A DNA stretch of 64,000 nt from Pratylenchus scribneri. Lineage: Eukaryota; Nematoda; Chromadorea; Rhabditida; Pratylenchidae. The notes under the pieces were generated by a model. It was not told the origin of the DNA. It was given only the letters and a program-made list of their open reading frames with translations, and searched no databases. The stretch spans positions 1,116,001 to 1,180,000 of the forward strand of contig JAQSEB010000032.1 of assembly GCA_030063045.1 (NCBI GenBank). The letters are read 5' to 3'. Every line of letters starts with the position of its first letter. The first letter of the stretch is position 1. Of this stretch, positions 35,625 through 46,752 are shown one piece after another. Made by a program: the position numbers and the translations under genes.

Positions 35625-36541
35625 TTATTTTTTTTCCATAATTTTATTGATTGGCTCCATAAAATTATTAGCCAAATATTTCAGATTTTGTGTTTCATCT
35701 AAATTAATTCCGCCAGTTTGTGTTTTCTTTGTTGCCATGGCATAGAGTTTGGAAGGAATGGAGGAGGCGGAGGAATAATCAAAATCGAAAATTGGTGAAT
35801 AAAAAATGATTTATTATATTTTCCGAGATAATATCTAAATCTTTAAAATCATATGGAAGGCTTCATTTAATTAAATTTACCTTTTATTGCGCGGCTGTAA
35901 CAAAGAAATCTGGCAATAACTGAAAGTGAAAACAAATTTTATGCATTAAATTGGATAATTCTCTGCTTGTCAACGAGAACTATAAAAGAAAATGAAAACA
36001 TAAATAAAACAGTAAAGAGTGGACATTAAACCATAATAAAGGAAAGAGAAATTATGATAAAATGTGCATGCAATCGGTCGCAGCAAAGGGCGAATGCGAA
36101 TTGAAATGGGGGACTTTTGTAACTATTCCAACACATCTACAATCTATACAAGCAATTGCTAGAAATGTATTTAAAAATGAGTATTCTTTGGTTCTATACC
36201 CGCAAGCAATATGATTGACTCACTAGCAATCGCTTGTTTTTCTTGGTACTGTGGCCTGAAGAATAGGCTGGTGCGGAAACGGTGTCACCTCCACCGGGAC
36301 CGTACCTGGCCTTATCGTAGGGCATGCAGTAGAATGCGTGTACACCAAGTCCGTCTCGCAAGAGAACGTGATTGGGAGCGCATTCGCCCAATGCTTTAAC
36401 CGGCTTTGGGTCCTAATTTTTGGAGGGGTGGCGTTGCGCTGCATCGGGCCGGTATTGCACTTTTGCCGGCAGCGGTGCTCCAAATCGGTTGCCTTTTTTT
36501 CGGGTGAATTCGCTCCAATCGGATGGACATTGGACATTCTC
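35625..36541 (-). CDS. unknown minus-strand gene, partly resolved
   Basis: Two exons join cleanly: 36541-36461 (ENVQCPSDWSEFTRKKGNRF...) and 36412-36224 (DPKPVKALGECAPNHVLLRD...HAFYCMPYDKARYGPGGG...KNKRLL), bounded by AG acceptors and GT donors, the last a perfect GTGAGT. Their base composition is clearly more GC-rich than the surroundings. Downstream on the same strand, near 35625-35795, is an open frame reading FDFDYSSASSIPSKLYAM...TQTGG...NFMEPINKIMEKK before a stop; a middle exon near 35885-35925 is possible, but phases and one acceptor are unclear. Three Cys (QCPSDW, GECAPN, FYCMPY) hint at an extracellular fold. Family not recognised; a decaying gene is possible. Confidence 0.45.
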
Positions 36542-36549
36542 CTTAAATT

Positions 36550-36954
36550 TAATGAAAAATTTTATTAATGATTGTATTTTCAATGATGAAGCCTTCCATA
36601 TATTTAGAAAGATTTTTTTCAATATTTGGGACAAAGATTTACTATACAAAAAAATAAAAGAAAACAAATAATTTAATTTAAATATTTAATAGATTAAAAA
36701 TTGAAGTCATTTGGTCGAGAAGAGAGGAAATAATATTAGAAAGTGGAGGTTTTCCTCAATTAAACTATCTAAGAAATAAGATTTGCTATTTTATTTGTTG
36801 GCCGGTCAAATGTTGTGGCTTTTGGGTCAGTGACATCAGTTGTTCCGATGCAATTTGGCCATTTTAAATCGATCTATCTGATTCCAGGAATTATGGAATA
36901 AAAAAGTGTTTGTTTGCTAAAAGTTAAAAAATTTGAATAAAATAAAAATATAGG
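36550..36954. other. AT-rich spacer
   Basis: No coding or repeat signal recognised between the minus-strand gene and the 30-bp satellite. Confidence 0.4.
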
Positions 36955-37528
36955 ATGTTTCATATAAATTAATTCCGCCTGTTTTGTGTTTTCGCTTAGT
37001 TCCGCCTGTTTTATATTTTCGCTTAGAATAATTCCGCCTGTTTTGTGTTTTCGCTTAGAACAATTCCGCCTGTTTTGTGTTTTCGCTTAGAATAATTCAG
37101 CCTGTTTTGTGTTTTCGCTTAGAATAATTCAGCCTGTTTGTGTTTTTCGCTTAGAATAATTCCGCCTGTTTTGTGTTTTCGCTTAGAATAATTCAGCCTG
37201 TTTGTGTTTTTCGCTTAGAATAATTCCGCCTGTTTGTGTTTTCGCTTAAGAATAATTCCGCCTGTTTGTGTTTTCGCTTAAGAATAATTCCGCCTGTTTG
37301 TGTTTTCGCTTAAGAATAATTCCGCCTGTTTGTGTTTTCGCTTAGAATAATTCCGCCTGTTTGTGTTTTCGCTTAGAATAATTCCGCCTGTTTGTGTTTT
37401 CGCTTAAGAATAATTCCGCCTGTTTGTGTTTTCGCTTAGAATAATTCCGCCTGTTTGTGTTTTCGCTTAAGAATAATTCCGTCTGTTTGTGTTTTCGCTT
37501 AGAATAATTCCACCTGTTTTGTATTTTT
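36955..37528. repeat. 30-32 bp satellite, about 18 copies
   Basis: Units of the type AATTCCGCCTGTTTGTGTTT + TCGCTTAAGAAT, with CCGCC/CAGCC and TTTT/TTT variants. The first unit is preceded by TGTTTCATATAAATTAATTC, which matches TGTTTCATCTAAATTAATTC at 35700 inside the last exon of the neighbouring minus-strand gene; the homology continues through the whole unit. Confidence 0.95.
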
Positions 37529-37709
37529 TTAAGTTATTAGCTAAAAATGCAAAAATCCAATAAGTTTTTGGCCATAAAAATTTGTAAGAATATTTCCAAA
37601 AAATTGGAGTCGACCTTTAACTGGCTTTGATGAATGAATGAATGCGAACAAATTGACCCAATCACAAAATTATTATGCAAAAAATACTTAGACGGCTGGC
37701 TCTTTTTAA

Positions 37710-38367
37710 ACAGCGGTCCGCCTTATCAATGTTGGCCCATCTTTCATCTTCCCAAAACGACGATTTTATAAGTACAATTGGAGTTGTTTTTCTTCTCATA
37801 AAAATGAGTCCCCCATCTCCAACAATAATTACTTATTCAATGTTCATTTTGGTTGTCCAAATGCGAAAAATCCCTCCAAAATATTTTTGGCTAATTCCTT
37901 GGATAATTCATCGGATATTTTTGTCAAATTTCCTGTTGAATTGCTGGTATTAAACTAAATCAACCCAAAATGATCACCCATTCCTTTATAGGGTTGCGAT
38001 TTTTGGTCATTTATCCCGTCAAGATTTGCTCAATTTGGAGGCGGTTTGTCCTCGATGGAAGCAAATAATTCGCCGGAATATTTGGCCAATTGAAAGAAAA
38101 ATGATTTTCACTCGAGAAAATGGCCAAGACTTCATAAAGGTAATTTGGCATTAATTAATATTTATTTTTTTGAAGCAATTGATTGCCCAAAGAGGACAAT
38201 TCATTTATGAATTTGAATTGGATGGAATGGCCGAGGAACAAAAAATTGAAGAATTAATTCCAATGATATTGGCAGAATGTGGACAAGTTCAGAGAATTGG
38301 CATTTTGAATATGAATTTGGAGCAAAGGAATTTAATTTTGACAAAATTGAAAGAAAAATTTGGATAA
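37710..38367 (+). CDS. F-box-like protein, 5' end unresolved
   Basis: Probable substrate adaptor of SCF ubiquitin ligases. One exon ends FVKFPVELL (to 37946); the next (37990-38139) reads VAIFGHLSRQDLLNLEAVCP + RWKQIIRRNIWP; together they match the F-box pattern LPxELLxxIFxxLxxxDLxxLxxVCxxW. The last exon, 38176-38367, gives QLIAQRGQFIYEFELDG...LTKLKEKFG and a stop. No in-frame ATG is found back to the stop at 37707. The first junction is off by one base with a GT donor (CTG|GTATTA to TATAG|GGTTGC); a GC donor two codons earlier restores frame but loses one Leu. It is a real gene with an odd intron, an assembly indel, or a pseudogene. Confidence 0.5.
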
Positions 38368-38829
38368 ATTTTTGGATTGAATTGACTAATTTAAATCCGA
38401 TCAAATCCATCAATCAACCCTGCAAAGTGTCAATTTAATTTGTGAAGGGAAATGACCCTAAAGGCCAACCAACTGGCTCCTTTTCCTTTCATCACCGAAT
38501 TCCAATAAATTTCCACTCCCAAAAGGGGGTTCGGAATTTCCACTTTCCTTCATTCAATCCATCTATTTTCCAATCCGTTCCTCCTTTCGCACCCCGTCTT
38601 GGCCCCAAAGGAGGGAATATTTGTTTGCGCTATTCCCCCTTAAAAAAGAACATCCGAATCAATTCCCCCTTCAGTCCCAGCCCAGTCTAAAGCCCATTAA
38701 GCGGCCTATAAATGTGCTCAACAGGTTTATGTCCCCCACACCGATCAGCCACCATCAAATATTCCTTCCTCCCCAATAGAATCCTCCCCTTTGAGCCACA
38801 GTCCAAAAAATGGAGAAAAGGAGGAGAAA

Positions 38830-41639
38830 ATGGCCAAAAGCAGAAGCAGTTCCACTCAAATTCCATCATTTATTATTTTTATTGTCCATATTTTTTCCAA
38901 CCATAAATGGATTATTTGCGGATTATGCCACCATTCCAAAGGTTCTTCCGTGCCCTTAAATTACATTCACTATTCCTCTAAGGGCACCAATCCGACACTT
39001 TATGATTTGGCGGATTTTGTTGTCCAATTGGATGAGCAAACATTCAATGACACCGTTTTTTGTTCCTCACAATCACCACAAAATGATGAACATGAACAAA
39101 GGGAACAAAGATGTACAAGTTTGGTCGTTGAATTCTATTCCGATTGGTGTGGCCATTGTCGAGCGTAAGAATTTTATAAAATGACAACAAAAATATGGAA
39201 TCTACAAAAGTACAACTCCTTTTTTTGCCAGTTATGCGCGAGTCTATAAAACATTAGCCAAGGATTTGTTGGGCTGGAGTCAAGTCCTAAAATTGGCTGC
39301 AGTTCGTTTTTATTCATTTTGCCTCATTTCATTTCCCAAAAAATAGATTAATTGCGCGGATCCCATCAATTTGATGACCTGTCGTTCCAGTGGAATCACG
39401 CATTATCCATTCATTAAGGTTGGAAACGGGAGGGGGCATTAAAAATAGGCCATCGGGCGCATCATTTTTCCCCAAAAGTATTTTCCCAGGAATAGCACAT
39501 TTTCGGATGAAGGCAGTTTGGATGGAGCCGGCGGACAACTTCTTCGTTCCTTTCAAAGTTTGGCTGCAATGCGCGATCGTCAGTTCCAATTCCAACAGAG
39601 GAAACTTTTTGAGAATAAATCCTCAATTCCAGAATTCACGCGAGCAATTTTGGCGGAATTCGAGGCAAATCGATACGAGGATTGGCCAAATTTCGATTGG
39701 CTTGGCCCAGTCGAAACTTATGGCCGATTATGGGAGGGCGTGCCCGAAACCATTCAAACGATGGCTATTATTTTTGAGTCAAATGCTGACTCATTGGTTG
39801 GTGCCCAATTGTTGTTGGATTTGAGTAAATATTCCGCCAAAATCATTGCAAGACGGTTCCTACCATCAATATTCTCAATTAATATGCAAATTTTATGTCC
39901 ACAGTTCGGCCAACAATGCATTGGCCAATGCCCTTCAAATCCAGGATTTTCCAACATTTGCCATTTTTCGGCGTGGCGAACGTTCACCAGTCCATATAGC
40001 CGAGTTAATTCATTCCCCAATCCATTTTCTATTCTCATTTTGCAGACTTCGCCGTCTTCTACTCGGCGAATTCGAACAATTTTTGCAAAATGAAACGGCA
40101 GCTTTTGCCTCGCCACATTCCTCCTCTCGCCTTTTGACATTTGCTCGAAGAAGGGGTATCCAAACTGGGAAAGAACATTTTTGCAATGCAAATCCGGAAA
40201 TGTCAATAAAATTAGGAATAATATTTTATACAATTCCCCAAAATTTGAAGATGTCGAAAATCGTATTTCGTCTCTGAGTTGGACATGCTAAAAAGTGTTC
40301 GAATGGGTTAATTTGCCAACCATCCAAATTAAAAACATTCTTTTCTTTTAAGCCCTTTTCAACGATGTCCATTTGGGTGGCAATCAAATCAGTGGCCCAA
40401 ATTTGACAGCCCTCCTCCAATTCGTCGATCTTTTGGCCAATGTTTTTCCTTTAATATTTCCTTTTCTTTTAATTTCCTTTCAGCATTTTCCATATGCCTC
40501 CCAATTTGATGTGGAGGATCCCAACAAAACCCAAGTCCCTCAAATTTCCCTCAAATATTTCTTCAATTCCATTTTCAGTTTTTGAATGCCAGCAGTCGGG
40601 CCCGTGTCGTATTCAGCCATCTTCGTGATTTCATAGAATCAAAAGGGGCGAATGGAGCCATTTCCGTGGATTTATGGCGTGCTGAATTCCTTCGAGCCGA
40701 ATTGGACCAAGGCAATCCATTTCCGGTGGCCCCTGATTGGGAACATTGCCGAGGGTAATATTCACAATTTCCCTTCAATCAAATGAAATTCAGAAGTTCA
40801 CCAATCCTTCGAGGATACACTTGCGGCCTGTGGACCGTTTTCCATGCATTGACCATAAATTCATTCAAAAATGGGCAAAAAGGTGAATTTAGTAAAATTT
40901 CGAAGCAGCCAAAGCTTGTCACCAATAACAAATAAAAAAATCAAAATTTGCTTCAATCAATCCTTGATGAGTTATTACAAACGGCGACAAGTTGGGGCTT
41001 ATCTTAATTAATTGATATTATCGGCATTATTAAATTAATCAAAAACCAAATTGAAAAGATAATCGCGCACAAAATCAACATCAATTCCATCCAATCGCAA
41101 TTTTGCATGCAATTCGCGATTGGGTCGGTGCATTTTTCACGTGTGAACATTGTCAGGCTCATTTCCTCAAAATGACCACAAAAGTGGCACGCATCGAATC
41201 CTTGGTCTCATTTTTGTCCTTGGCCCAAATCCCTCCTTTTTAAGGTTCGCCAAAAGGAGGATGTTTTTCTCTACCTTTGGCGTGCCCACAATCAAGTGAA
41301 TGCCCGGCTTCGAGGCAGGGAAACGGAGGCAAGCAAATTTATTGGGCATTTTAATTAAGATTCATTTTTTGGCCACAGGATCCACAATTCCCAAAATATC
41401 AATTTCCGCCTCGATTTCTTTGTCCGGAATGCAGAAATGATATTGGAAATGGAACAACGTCGATTGATGGCGATTTCGATGAGGCAAAAGTGAAAAAATT
41501 CCTATTGGCCTATTATTCTAATGTTCGGCCAATCATTGGAGGAGGAAAAAGGATGGAGGATGAAGGAGAATCCAACAGGGATGGGCCAAATGGAAAGGAG
41601 GAAATTGGCGAGAATGAGGAGGAAAGGAGGGCAAAATAA
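38830..41639 (+). CDS. QSOX: quiescin sulfhydryl oxidase (QSOX)
   Basis: Makes disulfides in secreted proteins, passing electrons to oxygen through FAD. Fourteen exons join in frame to 698 residues. An N-terminal hydrophobic stretch (IPSFIIFIVHIF) precedes the thioredoxin domain with WCGHC (LVVEFYSDWCGHCRA) and the second conserved Cys pair region (INCADPINLMTC). A second Trx-like region follows (DFPTFAIFRRGERSP), then the helix-rich linker and the Erv/ALR domain: GYTCGLWTVFHALT, FFTCEHCQAHF with its active CxxC, LYLWRAHNQVNARLRG, DPQFPKYQFPP and the terminal CPECRN CxxC. No C-terminal membrane anchor is present, so the enzyme is probably secreted. The intron 41329-41378 needs a GC donor (GAG|GCAAGC). 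An R2 repeat lies in intron 11. Confidence 0.94.
40915..41045. repeat. dispersed repeat R2, copy in QSOX intron
   Basis: Contains CTTGTCACCAATAACAAATA at one end and CAATCCTTGATGAGTTATTA + CAAACGGCGACAAGTTGGGG, an imperfect inverted pair (ACCAATAAC / GAGTTATTA, GTCACC-GGCGAC). Related to copies at 29.7 and 52.2 kb. Confidence 0.6.
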
Positions 41640-42124
41640 TGGGTGGAAGAATTGGCCAAAAATGCTTATATGAAAAAATCTGATTGAACTCGTTACTCCT
41701 CATCCATAAAATTGGATTTTTTATTTTTAAATTAATAATTTAATTTTATTTTTAATAAACATTTAAATGGCTAAAAATTAATTAAAAACCAGGATTGATG
41801 ATTAATAAGGGAATTCGAATGTTTCATTAATTCTTTCGAATGGGAAAAGGGAATGAGACGGTGAAAGAAAAGACGAGTGCTGAACAAATTCACTGGTCCC
41901 TTTGCCTTCCTCCCATCTGCTTTCCATAGAAAAGGGCGTCGCCTTTTTGTAAATAAGCCACAGAAAAATGAATAGAAAATTGCTAGATTAAATATCAAGG
42001 GCCAATGATGACATTTTCCGTGTTTCATCGGACGGATGAATGAAGACAACCCTTGGCTGTCTGAGGCCCATGAAAATCTAGCAAAATTATTAAAATAATT
42101 AGAGGGAATTTTGGATTAATATTT

Positions 42125-42425
42125 CAATATTTGCCCATTCTTTAGTCTATGTATAACTCTGCAAGGAAGAAACCAATTCATCATTAAGACGGTTAATTAT
42201 ATCATTTGAAAATCGAAAGTGCTAATTCTCTAAAAGTTACTCTATTCAATTTTATGAGTTTCAACTTTTATGAAATAAACCGAATCTTTTGAGTAAAAGT
42301 CTCTTATTTTAAAATGTTTAAAGTTTTCTTAAAACCATCTTTTAAAAGTCTTAAAGCTTTCTAATGACATATCGCCTTCCCATATTAGTAATTTCCTTAT
42401 TGAGTTATGGTCAAATGATGGAATC
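42125..42425. repeat. foldback element, family R1, copy B
   Basis: Left arm ATAACTCTGCAAGGAAGAAA and right arm CATATCGCCTTCCCATATTA...TTGAGTTATGG pair imperfectly; the right arm matches copies D and E (TATCGCCTTCC). Confidence 0.65.
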
Positions 42426-42826
42426 GACTCGTATCTTGTATTGAATAATTTTTTGCATTTAATTTAAAATTATTCGATGCTGATATTGCAAAATTAAATG
42501 TATTTGTTTATTTTCTCGTCCAGAAAGCAAATTGGAAAAAACCCCAAACATGTTTTGCTCCTAATTTTCCATCTATTATGGCCAATAAAATATATTCCCC
42601 GTATTCCCTTTCTGCAGTTATCCTCGGCGCTCGTCCCATTTTCTTCACTGATAATGATAATTCTCAAAATTGGTTGTGATAAAATAAAATTGGGCCTTCT
42701 GCCTCTGATAATGTCCTTCCTTATCAAGAGGGATGAGGGACAAACCGCAAGTCCGTCCATAGACAAATTATTCTTTTTCCTTTCACAAATTCCTCTCTAT
42801 TCCTTTTCCACTCTTTCAACATAAAA

Positions 42827-44905
42827 ATGAATCGAATGAGTAGAAGTTTGATTATTTTGCCCATTCTTTTATGTTTGGCTTTGATCCTTTGGCAAAATTG
42901 TCAGGCCAAATCAAGCAGATTGGCAAATTTGGTTCGAATTGAACCGCCCGAAGGATTAGAATGGATGGAAGAAGCTGAAGAGGAAAAACGAAATTTTGGC
43001 GGCGAAATTCGGAGAAAAAAGCCAGTCCAAAAGAGGCGATATGAACGAGAGGAAGTCGTCAAATTACGCGTTGATCGCCCTTATTCCCTAATGGAATTGT
43101 TAAATGAAAATGGAAAAAATGAGAAGGAAACAAAAGTGGAATTAGGCGAACCAATTCCATGGTTTTCGGAATGGGAAAGAATGGTAGCCAATGAGGAGGG
43201 AAGGAAAGAAGGACATCAAAAAATGCGAAAATTGAATCCATCAAAGGTTTTGAGAAATATTTTATTGTTATTCTGATTGAATTTTGAAGGCCTCTACTGC
43301 CAATCATCAATGGCATTCTGCCCCACCCCTTCAACAATTCCGCAATATTCGTGATGATCAGCCCTGCCTTTTGCAAAGGGAAAAGCCTCTTCAACATCGG
43401 ACATATCCACGCAGTTGGGAATTCCCCGGCTTCGAGCTGTCCATTCCCCGGCAATGGGATTGGCGAAATGTCAGTGGAGTGAATTATTGTTCGCCAAATC
43501 GAAATCAACATATTCCCGTTTATTGTGGCGGTTGTTGGGTCTTTGGCACATTGGGTGGGTTTATTCGGTTATTTTGCTTTATTTTTGTATGCCAAAGGAA
43601 TGTTGAATGATCGATTCAATGTTGCCCGAAAGAATCGATGGCCAATGACATTCCTTTCGCCACAGGAGATCATTGCCTGCAATGGACGTGGAAGTTGCAA
43701 TGGAGGAACGGCGGAAGATGTTTTTGGTAATAAATCAACAAATTAGCTTGATTAAATTTGGTTTAGAGCATTCAAAAACGGTTGGATTGGTGGAGGAGGG
43801 ATGCAACAATTACAAAGCAGTCAATGAGAGTATGTTTTCATTTCGGATTTATTTTTTTAGTAATTTTGCTTGGGGATCATTCAGTACTGCCGATACAGTA
43901 CCTTTGACTTTATTTTGACTATATTCCTGCGAGGCATTAACCAATCTAGAAAGGCGATATATCTTTCAAAAGCACTAAAAGTCCTCTAAAAAGTGGCTTT
44001 AAAATTTTAAGAAATTCTTTTTCTTAAAAATTTGCATACCTTTGAGTGTAAAAGACAGAAATTTTTATACAGAATGTTTTAATTTTTATCAAAATTCATT
44101 TAGCCATTTTTTAGAGGATACTTAAGTCTTTCAAATGATATATTGTCTCACTGAATTGGTTATTTCCTATTTGTGAAATGAACAAAAGAACAATTTATGT
44201 ACAATTCAGTGGTACTGAATTGTCCCCTTTCGATTCGACACCAAATTTAAACTATTTCATTCCAAAATCTCAAAATCTTATCCATTCCGAGCCCTTCCTA
44301 CACCTTCCCCACAGAATGTACTCCATTCACCCGATGTGGAAGCTGTTGGCCTGGCAATTGTTTTGCCATCCAAAACTACACCCGTTATTATATAAAGGAC
44401 TTTGGCACGGTCAGTGGCCGCCTTCAAATGATGTCTGAAATTCACAACCGTGGGCCAATTGCCTGCACTGTTGGATGCACTGGCAATTTTGATTTGAATT
44501 ATACGAAAGGAATTTATGCGGAAATGGGCGATTTTCCAGTTATTTATTTTATGTGTTTTTATTCATTTTATTTTATTTTTATTCAGCCAAATCATATTGT
44601 TTCCGTTTCGGGCTGGGATTGGGACGAAGAAACAAAGACGGAATATTGGATTGTGCGAAATAGTTGGGGCGATGCCTGGGTCAATTTAATAATTAATTAA
44701 TTAATCCTAATTAAATATTAAATTATTAAAGGGAGAAGATGGATGGTTCCGAATTGTGACATCCCTTTATAAAGGTGGCCGTGGGGATCAATACAATTTG
44801 GGCATTGAAAGAGTTCGTTTTGGGGGATTTATTAAACTTTATGTATAGAATCAATTTTAGCAATGCTATTTTGCCGATCCGGATATTTCCAATTTGGACA
44901 ATTAA
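42827..44905 (+). CDS. cathepsin Z/X-type cysteine protease
   Basis: Papain-family (C1) carboxypeptidase of lysosomes or secreted. Eight exons (42827-43246, 43290-43554, 43598-43726, 43767-43829, 44315-44538, 44587-44679, 44732-44812, 44861-44905) join in frame to 439 residues. A signal peptide ([16 protein letters not shown]) is followed by a long, charged pro-region (about 140 residues, much longer than in vertebrate cathepsin Z). The mature part reads [11 protein letters not shown], then the cathepsin-Z-specific mini-loop HIPVY, the active-site YCGGCW (the second Cys is the nucleophile; most relatives have CGSCW), the catalytic His in NHIVSVSGW and Asn in [10 protein letters not shown]. 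The 485-bp intron 4 contains an R1 foldback element. The call is firm; whether it is digestive or lysosomal cannot be told. Confidence 0.94.
43935..44175. repeat. foldback element, family R1, copy C
   Basis: GGCGATATATCTTTCAAAAG...AAGTCCTCTAAAAAGTGGC pairs with GCCATTTTTTAGAGGATACT...CAAATGATATATTG. Inside intron 4 of the cathepsin gene. Confidence 0.7.
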
Positions 44906-46752
44906 AATAAATAAATGATGTTGAATTAAATTATGAGGATTTTTCTAATTATTAGACCTAATTTTATTCTTTATTTTGATAATAAATAATATGTTGATCA
45001 TTTGGATAAACTCTAATACGAGGTAGTGAGATGATAAAGTAGTTGCTTTTTGTTGGGTGAAAAAAGGGTTCAATTTCATTGGAAAATCATTTTTTCAATC
45101 TAATAAGAATTCTCCTTTCCCACAAATTATGTACGAAGTTTTATTTTTATTACTTTATTCCAAGATGATTAAATAACAGATCAAAATGACATATTCCAAT
45201 TCTTGTTATTGCTAATTGGTTGGAATGGATATATAAATTATTTTCAAACAGAAATTTGATTAAAAGATTTAACCCCGAATTAAAAATTTATTCATAGAAT
45301 TAAATAATCGAACAATCCATGAGAAGAAAAAATTATTAAAAAATGCATTTAAAGATACCTAATAAACAATCGGATGTAAAAAGATATATTAATAAATAAA
45401 TTAATGCCCCACACCCTCTATTAAATCGAAATCTTCTGGACCTTTAATACCGGCACCATAACATATTTTTTTGCTGCCTTAGGCCCACTCATAATCAATT
45501 TCATTTGAACTGTTCTCCAACATGTAAACCTTGAAAATAAGCTTACTTTACATCAAAAAAATTTAAAAATAACTTTTATTCATATTTAAAAAAGCTAAAT
45601 TGTAAAGCAAAAATTTGGCAATGGTATAGCATTTTTCCATTACAGTCGACAGTATTCAATTCTGCCTTACTTAGCCCTAAGGGCATCATCATTCACCGGC
45701 CAATTTGATGCCTTTCCCTACTTCATATACAATAGCTCATCAGTGTCTCATCAAAGGGGAAATGGGGGATATGAATGAGACTTTTGTGCCCTTATTAGAT
45801 CATCATCATCACATCATCATCCTTTAAATCCCAGCCATATTGTTTTTTAAAATTTAATTCCAGATTGGGGACAAACTATATGAATATGAATATGAATGGA
45901 TTTTTGAGTATGATTCTGGGAACCCGTTACCCGGTTTAGTCAGAATTTGGATACATTTTTTAAATATTTTTGCTCATAACTTTTTTGTAAATTTATATTT
46001 TGGGTAGGACTTTTTTAGCGACAACGTGAAGAGTATTAGCTTCAAAATGGTATATATCACATCGGGCTACGCGGCTATTTTCTAGGATGAGTTGGTGTTA
46101 GAAAGTGCGCATATCATATATTGGCCTTTTTGGAGATCTTTTTTTTAGATTTTCGTCCATAATTTTTTTTATAAATAAATATTTTGAGTTGGAGTTAGTT
46201 TCTTCACTATCAATCAGAAGAATGAGGGCTTCAAAATGATATATAACACGTAAAGCTGCGCGCCTTTCGTCTGGATTAGTTTGTGTTTAGAAGGTGCGCA
46301 TGCCGCATTTTGGCCATATTTCACTCTAGAGCTAAGCCTATATAAAATGTGGGAGTTAGAAGGTGAAAGTTGGGACTCGGGAGTATTTGGGTATTGATGA
46401 ATCCAAATATGACATTAGTTTTGTGATCCGTTTAGCGGGTGGTTTGCAAACCGGTTCAAAAAAGTTCAAAAATGGAATAATTTAAATTGCCGCCAAAATA
46501 ATATTTTGGCAATATAATTTTTTTGGGAATTAATGTCATCAAAAAATTCTTTTTCCAATTCCAATCGGATCGGATCGGAAAATCCGGATCCGGACTCCAA
46601 TCCAATTTCGGGATCGGAAATTGGCCAAATTCAAGTTTTACCAAAAGTTCATTGTTCTTATATTTTGCTTTAAATTTAGATACACGTTTCTTTGTACATT
46701 CCATAATATTTAATTTCTCCTATAATTATCAAATCAATCAGTTGCCTGCAAA
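44906..46752. other. intergenic with tandem R3 repeat copies
   Basis: No coding region recognised. 45955-46150 and 46150-46335 carry two diverged, tandem copies of the R3 repeat seen in the B9D2 intron (GTGCGCAT.. flanking, GTTGGTGTTAGAAAGTGCGC and TTTGTGTTTAGAAGGTGCGC). Confidence 0.7.

Noticed and set aside
36194..36568. Ribosomal RNA fragment, because of high GC
   Set aside because: No rRNA signature recognised; clean coding exons on the minus strand explain it better.
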